Source: Prevotella communis
GTDB lineage: Bacteria; Bacteroidota; Bacteroidia; Bacteroidales; Bacteroidaceae
Reading direction: 5' to 3'
Length of the DNA stretch: 64,000 nucleotides
NCBI RefSeq assembly: GCF_022024115.1
Contig: NZ_CP091792.1
Location: 930,001 to 994,000 of the forward strand
Below the pieces are notes generated by a model. That model made no database searches. It was not told where the DNA came from and saw only the letters and a program-made list of their open reading frames with translations. A program made the position numbers and the translations under genes. Positions 24,678-33,393 of this stretch are shown one piece after another. Each line of letters opens with the position of its first letter. Within the stretch, counting starts at the first letter, position 1.

Positions 24678-27600
24678 TAAAAGCTTGGAGAGAAATTGTT
24701 ACTATTCCTACCTATGAAATAGGGAAGGCCGAGAAGAACCCGATATTCCTGGAAAAAAGAGTCTATCAGGGTTCCAGTGGCGTGGTTTATCCGTATCCTG
24801 TCATCGAGTCGATAGCCAATGAGCCCACACCACACGAGTGGAAGGTGGTGTTCCTGGAGAATGAGTATATCAAAGTGATGGTGATGCCCGAACTGGGTGG
24901 ACGTATCCAGATGGCGTACGACAAGATAAAACAGCGCCACTTTGTGTATTATAATCATGTTATCAAACCAGCCCTCGTTGGACTGACAGGTCCCTGGATC
25001 AGTGGTGGTATCGAGTTCAACTGGCCTCAGCACCACCGTCCGTCAACCTATCTGCCTGTGGACTGCGACATCGTGGAGAATGAAGATGGCAGTGTGACGG
25101 TATGGGTGAACGAGATGGAGCGTATGTTCCACCAAAAAGGTATGGCAGGTTTCACACTCCGTCCCGGTTGCGCCTATCTGGAGATACAGGGACGCGTCAG
25201 CAATCGTACGTCATTGCCTCAGACCTTCCTCTGGTGGGCAAACCCTGCCGTGGAGGTGAATGATGCCTACCAGAGCGTCTTCCCACCCGATGTCAACGCG
25301 GTGTTTGACCACGGAAAGCGTGCTGTGTCGAGTTTCCCCATCGCTACGGGTACCTATTACAAGATGGATTACTCGGCAGGTGTGGACATCTCGAACTATA
25401 AGAATATCCCCGTGCCTACGAGTTATATGGCAGTCAACTCAAAATATGATTTCGAGGGTGGCTATGAGAACGATACCAAGGGCGGTATGCTCCATGTGGC
25501 TAGTCATCATTTCTCGCCAGGCAAGAAACAGTGGACATGGGGTAATGGTGACTTTGGAAGAGCGTGGGATCGGAATCTTACAGACATGTATGAGGACAAA
25601 GGTTTCCGTCCCTACATCGAGCTGATGGCTGGCGTTTATACGGAGAACCAGCCCGACTTTACTTGGCTGATGCCTTATGAGGAGAAACAGTTCACACAGT
25701 ATTTCATGCCTTATCGTGAGATTGGTATCGTGAAGCAGGCCAACAAGGATTTCGTCCTGAATATCGAGAAGACCGAGGGCGGCGTCAGTTTCAAGGTGCT
25801 GGCCACATCTGAACAGACGGCCCATGTTCTTGTGAGGAAGAAGAGCGGAGAGGTCTATTTTGACCAAACGTTGACGCTGTCACCAGAGACGGTCTTTGAG
25901 CAGACGGTGGCATGTCCCGATGTGTTGCTGCAGGATTTGCAGCTCTCTGTCAATAACCTGCTCTGGCAGGCAGAACCCGATGATATCCGTCCTATTCCCG
26001 ATGCTGCGGAAGCTGCCCTGTCGCCACAGGACACAAAGACCAACGACCAGCTTTATCTCACAGGTCTGCACCTGGAGCAATACCGTCATGCCACATGGAG
26101 TGCCCTCGACTATTATGAGGAGGCACTGCGCAGGGACCCCAATGATGTGCGTTGCCTGAACCAGACGGGACTATGGTATCTGCGTCGCGGTCGTTTTGAC
26201 AAGGCAGAGACCTGTCTGCGCAGGGCTGTGAAGATCTGGCAGAAACGTAATCCGAATCCCTATGATGGTGAGGCTCTTTTCAACCTCGCCCTGACATTGA
26301 AATACCAGGGTAGGGCAGACGAGGCCTATGGCCTGTTCTGGAAGTCTACCTGGAATAAGGCGTGGGCAGACGCAGGTTACTTCGAAGCCGCTTGTATCAG
26401 TGTGTCCCAGCAGCGTTACGACGATGCGCTCGACGAGTTGAACCGTTCTCTCATCTTCAATAGTTGCAATCACAAGGCACGTGCGCTGAAGGCTGCAGTG
26501 CTGCGTCTGCTGGGTCGTCAGGAGGAGGCTCTGGCATGGATTGAGGACAGTCTTGCACTGGATCACTTTAACTACGGCTGTCGTTATGAGAAGTTCCTGC
26601 TTACAGGCGACGATACGCTGAAGATGCTGATGCGTAAGAGTTGTGAGAACTACGAGGAACTGGCATTGGACTATGAACAGGCCGGACTGCATGATGACGC
26701 TATGGCCATCTGGAAGATGGCGGAAGAAGAGGGTGCCGTGAGTCCGATGACCTATTATTATATGGGAAGCCTTGAGCAGGCGGAGAAACAACCTGCTGAC
26801 TATTGTTTCCCCAACCGACTGGAGGCTGTCGTTGCCTTGGAAAGAGCAAAACAGCAGAATCCACAGGGTGCCAAGGCGCCTTACTATCTGGGATGCCTCT
26901 ACTACGACAAGCGTCAGTATGACCTTGCCATAGAGAACTGGGAACTGTCGGCAAAACTCAATCCTGAGTTCCCCACCGTATGGCGTAACCTGGCGTTGGC
27001 CCGCTTCAACAAGCAGCATAAGCCTGACGAGGCGGTGGCATACATGGAGAAGGCCTTCCATTTGGACGAGACGGATGCCCGCGTGTTCATGGAGTTGGAC
27101 CAGCTCTATAAGCGCATACAGAAACCTCATGCTGAGCGACTGGCTTTCCTGCAAAAGTATCCCCAGCTGATAGCTCAGCGCGATGACCTTGTACTGGAGG
27201 AGATTACCTTATTGAATCATCTGGGACGCCATGAGGAGGCGATGAAGAAACTCGATGCCCATCAGTTCCATCCGTGGGAAGGTGGCGAAGGTAAGGTGAG
27301 CGGACAGTATCAGATTTGCAGAATAGAGCTCGCTAAACAGGCGCTCGTACGTGGTGAAAAGGAGAAGGCTACGAAGTTGTTGGAGGAGTGTCTGGTGTTC
27401 CCGTCGCATCTTGGCGAAGGTAAACTCTATGGCGCACAGGACAATGACTTCCTCTATTTCCTTGGACGCTACGAGAAGGGTACGGCAGGTCCTACCGAAC
27501 CGGCTGCTGCCATGTATTATAATGATGCGAAGCCTGATAAGATATTCTATGCTGCCCTGTGCTATCGCAAACTGGGACAGGAGGATAAGGCGCGCGGCCT

Positions 27601-27862
27601 GTTCTATAAACTGGTGAACTATGGTAAGCAGCACCTCTTCGACCACGTCACGATGGACTATTTCGCTGTGTCGCTGCCCGACCTGCTGATATGGGATGGT
27701 GACCTTGACCAGCAAAACCGCATCCATTGCCTCTACATGCTTGCCCTGGGCTATTATGGCCTGGGCGACAAGACGCATGCAGAGCGCTATCTCAAGGAGG
27801 TGGAGCGTGAGGATATTAATCATTTTGGCGCAAAGACCCTGCGCTCGTTGATGAACATGTAA
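24674..27862 (+). CDS. DUF5107 and TPR-repeat protein
   Basis: A 1062-aa protein without signal peptide, so probably cytoplasmic. Residues about 20-330 match DUF5107, a beta-rich domain resembling the aldose-epimerase/mutarotase superfold (KVMVMPELGGRIQMAYDKIK; GPWISGGIEFNWPQHH). From about residue 450 to the end are at least ten tetratricopeptide repeats. The start overlaps the permease stop (ATGA), so the two are made together. DUF5107-TPR genes next to sugar permeases are familiar in gut Bacteroidota, but no enzyme activity is established. A sugar-processing or sensing role is a guess. Confidence 0.82.
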   Translation: MIKAWREIVTIPTYEIGKAEKNPIFLEKRVYQGSSGVVYPYPVIESIANEPTPHEWKVVFLENEYIKVMVMPELGGRIQMAYDKIKQRHFVYYNHVIKPALVGLTGPWISGGIEFNWPQHHRPSTYLPVDCDIVENEDGSVTVWVNEMERMFHQKGMAGFTLRPGCAYLEIQGRVSNRTSLPQTFLWWANPAVEVNDAYQSVFPPDVNAVFDHGKRAVSSFPIATGTYYKMDYSAGVDISNYKNIPVPTSYMAVNSKYDFEGGYENDTKGGMLHVASHHFSPGKKQWTWGNGDFGRAWDRNLTDMYEDKGFRPYIELMAGVYTENQPDFTWLMPYEEKQFTQYFMPYREIGIVKQANKDFVLNIEKTEGGVSFKVLATSEQTAHVLVRKKSGEVYFDQTLTLSPETVFEQTVACPDVLLQDLQLSVNNLLWQAEPDDIRPIPDAAEAALSPQDTKTNDQLYLTGLHLEQYRHATWSALDYYEEALRRDPNDVRCLNQTGLWYLRRGRFDKAETCLRRAVKIWQKRNPNPYDGEALFNLALTLKYQGRADEAYGLFWKSTWNKAWADAGYFEAACISVSQQRYDDALDELNRSLIFNSCNHKARALKAAVLRLLGRQEEALAWIEDSLALDHFNYGCRYEKFLLTGDDTLKMLMRKSCENYEELALDYEQAGLHDDAMAIWKMAEEEGAVSPMTYYYMGSLEQAEKQPADYCFPNRLEAVVALERAKQQNPQGAKAPYYLGCLYYDKRQYDLAIENWELSAKLNPEFPTVWRNLALARFNKQHKPDEAVAYMEKAFHLDETDARVFMELDQLYKRIQKPHAERLAFLQKYPQLIAQRDDLVLEEITLLNHLGRHEEAMKKLDAHQFHPWEGGEGKVSGQYQICRIELAKQALVRGEKEKATKLLEECLVFPSHLGEGKLYGAQDNDFLYFLGRYEKGTAGPTEPAAAMYYNDAKPDKIFYAALCYRKLGQEDKARGLFYKLVNYGKQHLFDHVTMDYFAVSLPDLLIWDGDLDQQNRIHCLYMLALGYYGLGDKTHAERYLKEVEREDINHFGAKTLRSLMNM

Positions 27863-27875
27863 AATATTTACGGAT

Positions 27876-28553
27876 ATGAAAAAACTGATTTCACTGTCGG
27901 CGCTGCTACTGATGATTTGCTTGTCGGTAGGCGCACAGACCAAGACCGTTGCTGTGTTGGGCGACTCGTATTCCACTTTCGAAGGGGCTATCCCTGAGGG
28001 AAATGCCATCTGGTATTTCAAGCAGAACAATCCCAACCTGACTGATGTGAACAGCGTGGAGCAGACCTGGTGGACACTGCTCGCCAGGCAGAAGGGGTGG
28101 AAACTGGGAATGAATAATTCCTATAGTGGTTCTACCATCTGTAACACGGGGTATAACAAGGAAGACTATAGCGACCGCTCGTTTACCAAACGTATGGACA
28201 ACCTGGGCGAGAACCCTGATGTCATCCTGATTTTCGGTGCCACGAACGACAGTTGGGCACATTCCCCTATCGGTGAGTTCAAGTATGAGAATATCACCAA
28301 GGAGGACCTGTGGTCGTTCCGTCCTGCCATGGCTTATATGCTGGGCTGGATGAAAGAGCACTATGCCAAGTCGGCTATCTATTTCCTGCTGAACGACGGA
28401 CTGAGTGCTGATGTGACAGAGTCGTCAAAGACTATCTGTGAACACTATGGTGTGAAATGCATTGAATTGCAGGGTATTGCTAAGAAGGCTGGACACCCAT
28501 CCGTGAAGGGTATGCAGCAGATTGCAGAACAAGTAGGACAGGTGATTGAATGA
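27876..28553 (+). CDS. Secreted SGNH/GDSL-type hydrolase (probable carbohydrate esterase)
   Basis: A 225-aa protein with signal peptide ending SVGAQ. Block I VLGDSYSTFEG supplies the nucleophile S31, block III IFGATNDSW gives the Gly/Asn oxyanion residues, and AGHPSVKGM near the C terminus gives H207. The residue three before the His is Lys instead of the usual Asp of the DxxH motif, so the triad may use another acid. Such enzymes often remove acetyl groups from glycans. It overlaps the GH2 gene by 4 bp, which suggests the substrate of the operon is acylated; that is inference. Confidence 0.83.
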   Translation: MKKLISLSALLLMICLSVGAQTKTVAVLGDSYSTFEGAIPEGNAIWYFKQNNPNLTDVNSVEQTWWTLLARQKGWKLGMNNSYSGSTICNTGYNKEDYSDRSFTKRMDNLGENPDVILIFGATNDSWAHSPIGEFKYENITKEDLWSFRPAMAYMLGWMKEHYAKSAIYFLLNDGLSADVTESSKTICEHYGVKCIELQGIAKKAGHPSVKGMQQIAEQVGQVIE

Positions 28554-31444
28554 GAAAAGGACTGATTCTTTCTGCTCTCGCCATGCTGCTGGGTATGGGA
28601 GGTGTGCAGGCTCAGATGGTGATGGATTTGCAGGGTCCCTGGGACTTAGCCCTTGGTGATTCCGCACATTACGATGACTACGTGGTGCTGCCTGGCTCGC
28701 TGCTCACAAATGACAAGGGTCATGAGGTGGATATCCACACGCAGTGGACGGGCTCGCTCTATGACTCGTCGTATTTCTATAACCCGTATATGGAACCCTA
28801 CAGAAGGAAGGGACAGATGAAGTTCCCCTTCTTCCTGACACCCGAGAAACACTATGTGGGAAATGTGTGGTACAGGAAATATGTGTATATCCCCAAGGAA
28901 TGGAGCGATCAGCGTATCACGCTCTTCCTGGAGCGCCCGCATATTGAGACCACGGTCTTTGTCAACGGACGTGAGGTGGGGCATCAGATGTCGCTTTCCG
29001 TACCCCATCGCTATGATGTGACGAAATATATCAGAAAGGGTGAGCGCAACGAGATAGCTATCCGTGTGTATAATGGAATTGAGAATGTGTGCGTGGGACA
29101 GGACTCGCACTCTGTGACAGACCAGACCCAGGGCAACTGGAATGGTATCACCGGACGCATTGAACTGCAGGCACAGTGGAAGAAGTTGAATATCAAGCGC
29201 GTGCGTGTGACCCCTCATATCAAGGAGGGTGCCGTCACCGTGGAGGTACAGTTGGAGAATCATGTGGACGGCCTGCGCTTCTTCCCCATCAACGACTATA
29301 ACGTGTCGGCCAATATCAAGTACATGAACGACGGAAAGGTGGGTAAGATGGTGCGCGGCTCTACAGTCATTGCAGAGGGTAGTAACATCAAGTTTAAATT
29401 TGGATTAGGACGCGATGTAAAATTCTGGGATGAGTTCCATCCTAATCTGTATCGCCTGACGGTAGAAGCTGGTGAGACGGTCTATGAAACACAGTTCGGC
29501 TTGCGCGAGATAAAGGCTGAGGGACGTCAGCTCTATATCAATAACCGTCCGCTCTTTCTGCGTGGCACGGTGGAGAACTGCTGTTTTCCAGAGACAGGTT
29601 TTCCCCCAACCGATGAGGACGAGTGGATGCGTATCTTCAAGAAGTGCAAGGAGTATGGTCTCAACCACGTACGCTTCCATAGCTACTGTCCCCCCGAGGC
29701 AGCTTTTGCTGCTGCCGACCGTGTGGGTATCTACCTGCAGCCCGAGGGTCCGTCGTGGCCTAATCATGGTGTGAAATTGCGTCGTGGTCAGGCTATAGAC
29801 AAGTATCTGCTGGAAGAGTCAAAACGTATCGTCGATGAATATGGTCATCACCCCTCGTTTGTGATGATGGCTGCGGGCAACGAACCTGCCGGCGACTGGG
29901 TCTCCTATTGTAACGACTGGGTGAAACAGATGCATGAGTACGACTCTACCAAGGTGTATTGCGGCGCCTCGGTAGGTGGCGGCTGGGCTTGGGATGGTGG
30001 TTCGGAGTATCACGTAAAGGGTGGTGCCCGTGGGTTGGACTGGGACAGAAAAGCCCCGTCGAGCGATGACGACTACTACAGTGGTATAGAATATCCTCGA
30101 AACTATAAAGGAACGACACCTAATGATTCTCCCATCATTGCCCACGAGCAGGGACAGTGGTGTGCTTTCCCTGACTTTAAGGAAATAGCACAGTACACAG
30201 GTGTCTATAAGGCGCGCAACTTTGAGATATTTCGTGATATGCTGCGTGACAACGGCATGGAGCAGATGGCAGAGAAATTCCTGATGGCCAGTGGAAAGTT
30301 GCAGACACTTTGCTACAAGTATGAGATAGAGCGCAACCTGCGTACAAAGGATTATGCAGGCTTCCAACTGTTGGGGCTGAACGACTATAGTGGTCAGGGT
30401 ACGGCTCTTGTAGGGCCGCTGAATGTGCATTGGCGTGAGAAAGGCTATACCACCGCCAATGACTGGTGTGAGTTCTGTTATCCTTTGGTCCTGTTGGCCC
30501 GTTTCCCTAAATTCGTCTATACAAATCATGAGGTGCTGCGTGTTCCCGTTGAGGCTTATAACGCCTTCTATGCTGATTTGAAGGAAGTGAAGGCTGCCTA
30601 CTATATTACCGACGATACGATGGGCGTCTATCATGGTGGTCGTTTCCTGTCGCACGAGATACCGGTAGGAAAGAATGGTGAGTTAGGGGTGGTGGAGTTC
30701 CCGCTCGACTCAATCAAACAGCCTACTAAGATGACTCTTCATGCCAAGATGGGAAATATTATCAAGAATCATTGGGATTTCTGGGTCTATCCGGAGAAGG
30801 CAGGTCTTTGTGACAATGAGATGGATGACAACTCCAAACTGTATGTGGCCGATACGCTCGATGCCCATGCTCTGAAAGTATTGAAAAAGGGTGGTACGGT
30901 CTTGTTGACTGCAGCCGGACGTGTATCGTTGGGCAGTGATGTAAAACAGTCATACCTGCCTGTATTCTGGAATACGTCGTGGTTTAAGATGCGTCCGCCG
31001 CATACCACCGGTGCCTATATTGAGAAAGAGCATCCACTGTTTAAACACGGCTTCCCCACTGACGATTGGTCAAACTTGAACTGGTGGGAACTGCTGAACA
31101 AGGCGCAGGTGATGAACCTGATGGAACTGCCTAAAGACTATCAGTCGCCCATCCAGCCTATCGACACGTGGCACGTATCTCGTAAGTTGGGTATGCTTAT
31201 AGAGGCACGTGTGTTGAAAGGTCGCCTGTTGATGACCACGATGGATATTAGTAATGATTTGGAGCATCGCATCGTGGCCCGACAGATGCGCAAGGCAATC
31301 CTCGACTATATGCAGAGTGATGATTTCCAACCATCGCTGACGTTGACGCCGGAAACCATCAGTCACTTCTTCACCCAGCAGGCACCCGCTGTGGATATGT
31401 TCACGAAGGATTCGCCTGATGAGTTGAAACCAAAAATCAAATAG
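28550..31444 (+). CDS. Secreted GH2-type glycoside hydrolase
   Basis: A 964-aa protein with signal peptide ending GVQAQ. Domains in order: a GH2 sugar-binding jelly roll (about 40-210, WYRKYVYIPKEW; FVNGREVGHQMS), an immunoglobulin-like sandwich (about 215-325), a TIM barrel (about 330-640) and an extra C-terminal beta region. The barrel keeps both catalytic acids: E445 in AAGNEPAG (acid/base) and E533 in IIAHEQGQW (nucleophile). Its specificity (galactosidase, glucuronidase, mannosidase or other) is not clear, as the usual signature spacing is loose. It is last in the operon; the opposing cysteine desulfidase gene ends 3 bp away. Confidence 0.86.
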   Translation: MRKGLILSALAMLLGMGGVQAQMVMDLQGPWDLALGDSAHYDDYVVLPGSLLTNDKGHEVDIHTQWTGSLYDSSYFYNPYMEPYRRKGQMKFPFFLTPEKHYVGNVWYRKYVYIPKEWSDQRITLFLERPHIETTVFVNGREVGHQMSLSVPHRYDVTKYIRKGERNEIAIRVYNGIENVCVGQDSHSVTDQTQGNWNGITGRIELQAQWKKLNIKRVRVTPHIKEGAVTVEVQLENHVDGLRFFPINDYNVSANIKYMNDGKVGKMVRGSTVIAEGSNIKFKFGLGRDVKFWDEFHPNLYRLTVEAGETVYETQFGLREIKAEGRQLYINNRPLFLRGTVENCCFPETGFPPTDEDEWMRIFKKCKEYGLNHVRFHSYCPPEAAFAAADRVGIYLQPEGPSWPNHGVKLRRGQAIDKYLLEESKRIVDEYGHHPSFVMMAAGNEPAGDWVSYCNDWVKQMHEYDSTKVYCGASVGGGWAWDGGSEYHVKGGARGLDWDRKAPSSDDDYYSGIEYPRNYKGTTPNDSPIIAHEQGQWCAFPDFKEIAQYTGVYKARNFEIFRDMLRDNGMEQMAEKFLMASGKLQTLCYKYEIERNLRTKDYAGFQLLGLNDYSGQGTALVGPLNVHWREKGYTTANDWCEFCYPLVLLARFPKFVYTNHEVLRVPVEAYNAFYADLKEVKAAYYITDDTMGVYHGGRFLSHEIPVGKNGELGVVEFPLDSIKQPTKMTLHAKMGNIIKNHWDFWVYPEKAGLCDNEMDDNSKLYVADTLDAHALKVLKKGGTVLLTAAGRVSLGSDVKQSYLPVFWNTSWFKMRPPHTTGAYIEKEHPLFKHGFPTDDWSNLNWWELLNKAQVMNLMELPKDYQSPIQPIDTWHVSRKLGMLIEARVLKGRLLMTTMDISNDLEHRIVARQMRKAILDYMQSDDFQPSLTLTPETISHFFTQQAPAVDMFTKDSPDELKPKIK

Positions 31445-31447
31445 GAT

Positions 31448-32722
31448 TTATGAGCACCCCTTGGTGGTCATGATACGAAGCACCAGGTCGTCGGTGGGAC
31501 CCATACCATCGGCACCAATGGCAGTCAGATTGTGGATGCTGCGGTCTACGCAGTCATCCACAATTCCTTCTTCACTGGTCACGCATTTGCCTTCCATCGA
31601 CAGGAGGGCAGAGAGGATGGCGGTGCTGACTCCTGATGTGATCTTCAGCGAACAAGAGGGTTTGGCGCCGTCACAGATCATACCCGTCAGGTTGGCAATC
31701 ATGTTCTTCACACTGCGACAGCAACGTTCATAGTCGCCGCCCATCAGGTAGGTGATACCCACACTGCTGCCGATAGAGGCAACCACGCACCCGCACAGCG
31801 CTGAGAGCGTGCCCAGTGACTGTTTGATATAGATAGCTGTGAGATGACTCAGGGTGAGGGCACGGATCAGTTCTTCTTCCGTGTTCTCATTCTCCTTGGC
31901 ATAGACGCAAACGGGATTGGTGGCGCAGATGCCCTGGTTGCCGGAACCAGAGTTGGACATCACGGGAATCATGGCGCCTCCCATACGGGCATCGCAGGCT
32001 GCTGCCGTACGTGAGATGATATGCGAGAAGATGGTATGTCCGAAGATACCCTTCGCCAGCGGACGGTCGATGGTCTTTCCCAGATTATGTCCATAGTTGC
32101 CCTTGATGGCCTCGCGTGCCGCATTCATGTTATAGTCGCGTGTCTCCAGGATAAAACGAATCTCGTCCAGCGGAGCCGTCGTCGCAAAATCATAGACCAG
32201 ACGGAAGTTCAGTGGGAGGGCGTTTCCTGCGTCAGCACCTTCCTGACTCTCCGCTACAACCTTTTCACTTTCCACGAAGTGCGTATGTGTGCCGGCAATG
32301 ATGGCCGTCTCACTCTTCTCACCTGCAGAGCACGTCACCTCCACGTAGAGTTTCTCCGTGATGCCCTGCTTCATCTGGATGCAGATACGCTTCTCGTTGA
32401 TATACTGTTTTCCGGCTTCCAGAGCCTCTGGCGTCAGGTCTTTCAATACCTCCAACTGATAGTCGCTCTTGCCGATAAGGGCACCCAGGGCGATGGCGAT
32501 AGGCAGACCTATCATCCCTGTGCCGGGGATACCTACACCCATCGCATTCTTCAGGATGTTGGCACTGAGCTTAGCAACGATTTTCTCTGGTTTCTGTCCC
32601 AGTTTCTCTGTAGCTTTCGCTGTACAGAGGGCTACACACATGGGTTCTGTACAACCGATAGCGGGCACTACTTCCTGTCGGATAAGTGCAATGATTTGTT
32701 CGCGGGTTTCTTTGCTGATCAT
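31448..32722 (-). CDS. L-cysteine desulfidase / serine dehydratase-like protein (UPF0597, CyuA/YhaM family)
   Basis: A 424-aa cytoplasmic enzyme that would break cysteine into pyruvate, ammonia and sulfide using a 4Fe-4S cluster. Family signatures: EVVPAIGCTEPMCVALC near the N terminus, GVGIPGTGMIGLPIAIALGA, SGSGNQGICATNPV in the middle, and GMICDGAKPSCSLKITSG towards the end, supplying the conserved cysteines. It has its own promoter and stands alone. The choice of cysteine over serine as substrate rests on family knowledge only. Confidence 0.9.
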   Translation of the reverse strand: MISKETREQIIALIRQEVVPAIGCTEPMCVALCTAKATEKLGQKPEKIVAKLSANILKNAMGVGIPGTGMIGLPIAIALGALIGKSDYQLEVLKDLTPEALEAGKQYINEKRICIQMKQGITEKLYVEVTCSAGEKSETAIIAGTHTHFVESEKVVAESQEGADAGNALPLNFRLVYDFATTAPLDEIRFILETRDYNMNAAREAIKGNYGHNLGKTIDRPLAKGIFGHTIFSHIISRTAAACDARMGGAMIPVMSNSGSGNQGICATNPVCVYAKENENTEEELIRALTLSHLTAIYIKQSLGTLSALCGCVVASIGSSVGITYLMGGDYERCCRSVKNMIANLTGMICDGAKPSCSLKITSGVSTAILSALLSMEGKCVTSEEGIVDDCVDRSIHNLTAIGADGMGPTDDLVLRIMTTKGCS

Positions 32723-32753
32723 AGTATCTATGATGTAAGACTTTTTTGATGTG

Positions 32754-32785
32754 CAAAAGTACGCTTTTCCTTTGAAATAGCCAAA
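32754..32785 (-). promoter_or_regulatory. Promoter of the cysteine desulfidase-like gene
   Basis: Minus-strand TTTG (32782-32785), 20-nt spacer, TACTTTTG (32754-32761). Confidence 0.75.
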
Positions 32786-32799
32786 TAAATAGTTATTTA

Positions 32800-32831
32800 T
32801 TTGCTTTATTGGAAAAAGATGTTTATATTTG
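32800..32831 (+). promoter_or_regulatory. Promoter of the secreted-protein gene trio
   Basis: TTTG (32800-32803), 20-nt spacer, TATATTTG (32824-32831). It is divergent from the desulfidase promoter, with the two -33 boxes only 14 bp apart. Confidence 0.75.
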
Positions 32832-32880
32832 CGTCCAAATAGAACAGTATAAACCTAAAACAGATAGTTTTTCAAACATC

Positions 32881-33393
32881 ATGGATATGAAAACAAGAAT
32901 AGTTCTCTCTTTGTTGCTGTCGTTCCTGATGGCAATAGGGGTAAGGGCAGAAGAGAAGTCTTCTTTGTTTGTCTTCCTGAAAGACGGCAGTAAGGTGCAG
33001 TTCTTCCTGCCTTCCCAGGATCCAACGGTCAAATATCAGAAAGGCGTGATGACCGTTTCCTATCGCGGCCTTGACGTCAGTGAACAGACGCTTGACTTTG
33101 AGCGTGATCAGGTGGACTACCTGAAAGTGGATAAGTCGGACCTGACTGTTATTGACGAAGTGAAGGGTGACGAGTCCCGCATCCGCTTTGACCTGACTCG
33201 CAAGGGCGTTGTCGGCATCAGCGGATTGCAACAGGCAGACCGCATCATGGTATGCTGTCTTGACGGCAAAAGCGTGGATGCTGCCATCAGTCGCCATGAG
33301 GGTGAGGCAACGATAGACCTGAGCCGTCAGCCGCGTGGTGTCTATCTGATAAGTGTGAACCAGCGTTTTACCTTTAAACTGATGAAGCCATGA
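32881..33393 (+). CDS. Small secreted protein with type IX-like C-terminal tail
   Basis: A 170-aa protein with signal peptide ending GVRAE. The N-terminal half (LFVFLKDGSKVQFFLPSQDP) is a beta-rich segment common at the start of many Prevotella secreted proteins. The C-terminal 40 residues (LSRQPRGVYLISVNQRFTFK) look like the sorting tail of type IX substrates, with almost nothing between. I took ATG 32881, since the longer frame from 32809 would begin inside the promoter. It is coupled to the next gene by an ATGA overlap. Function unknown. Confidence 0.75.
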   Translation: MDMKTRIVLSLLLSFLMAIGVRAEEKSSLFVFLKDGSKVQFFLPSQDPTVKYQKGVMTVSYRGLDVSEQTLDFERDQVDYLKVDKSDLTVIDEVKGDESRIRFDLTRKGVVGISGLQQADRIMVCCLDGKSVDAAISRHEGEATIDLSRQPRGVYLISVNQRFTFKLMKP

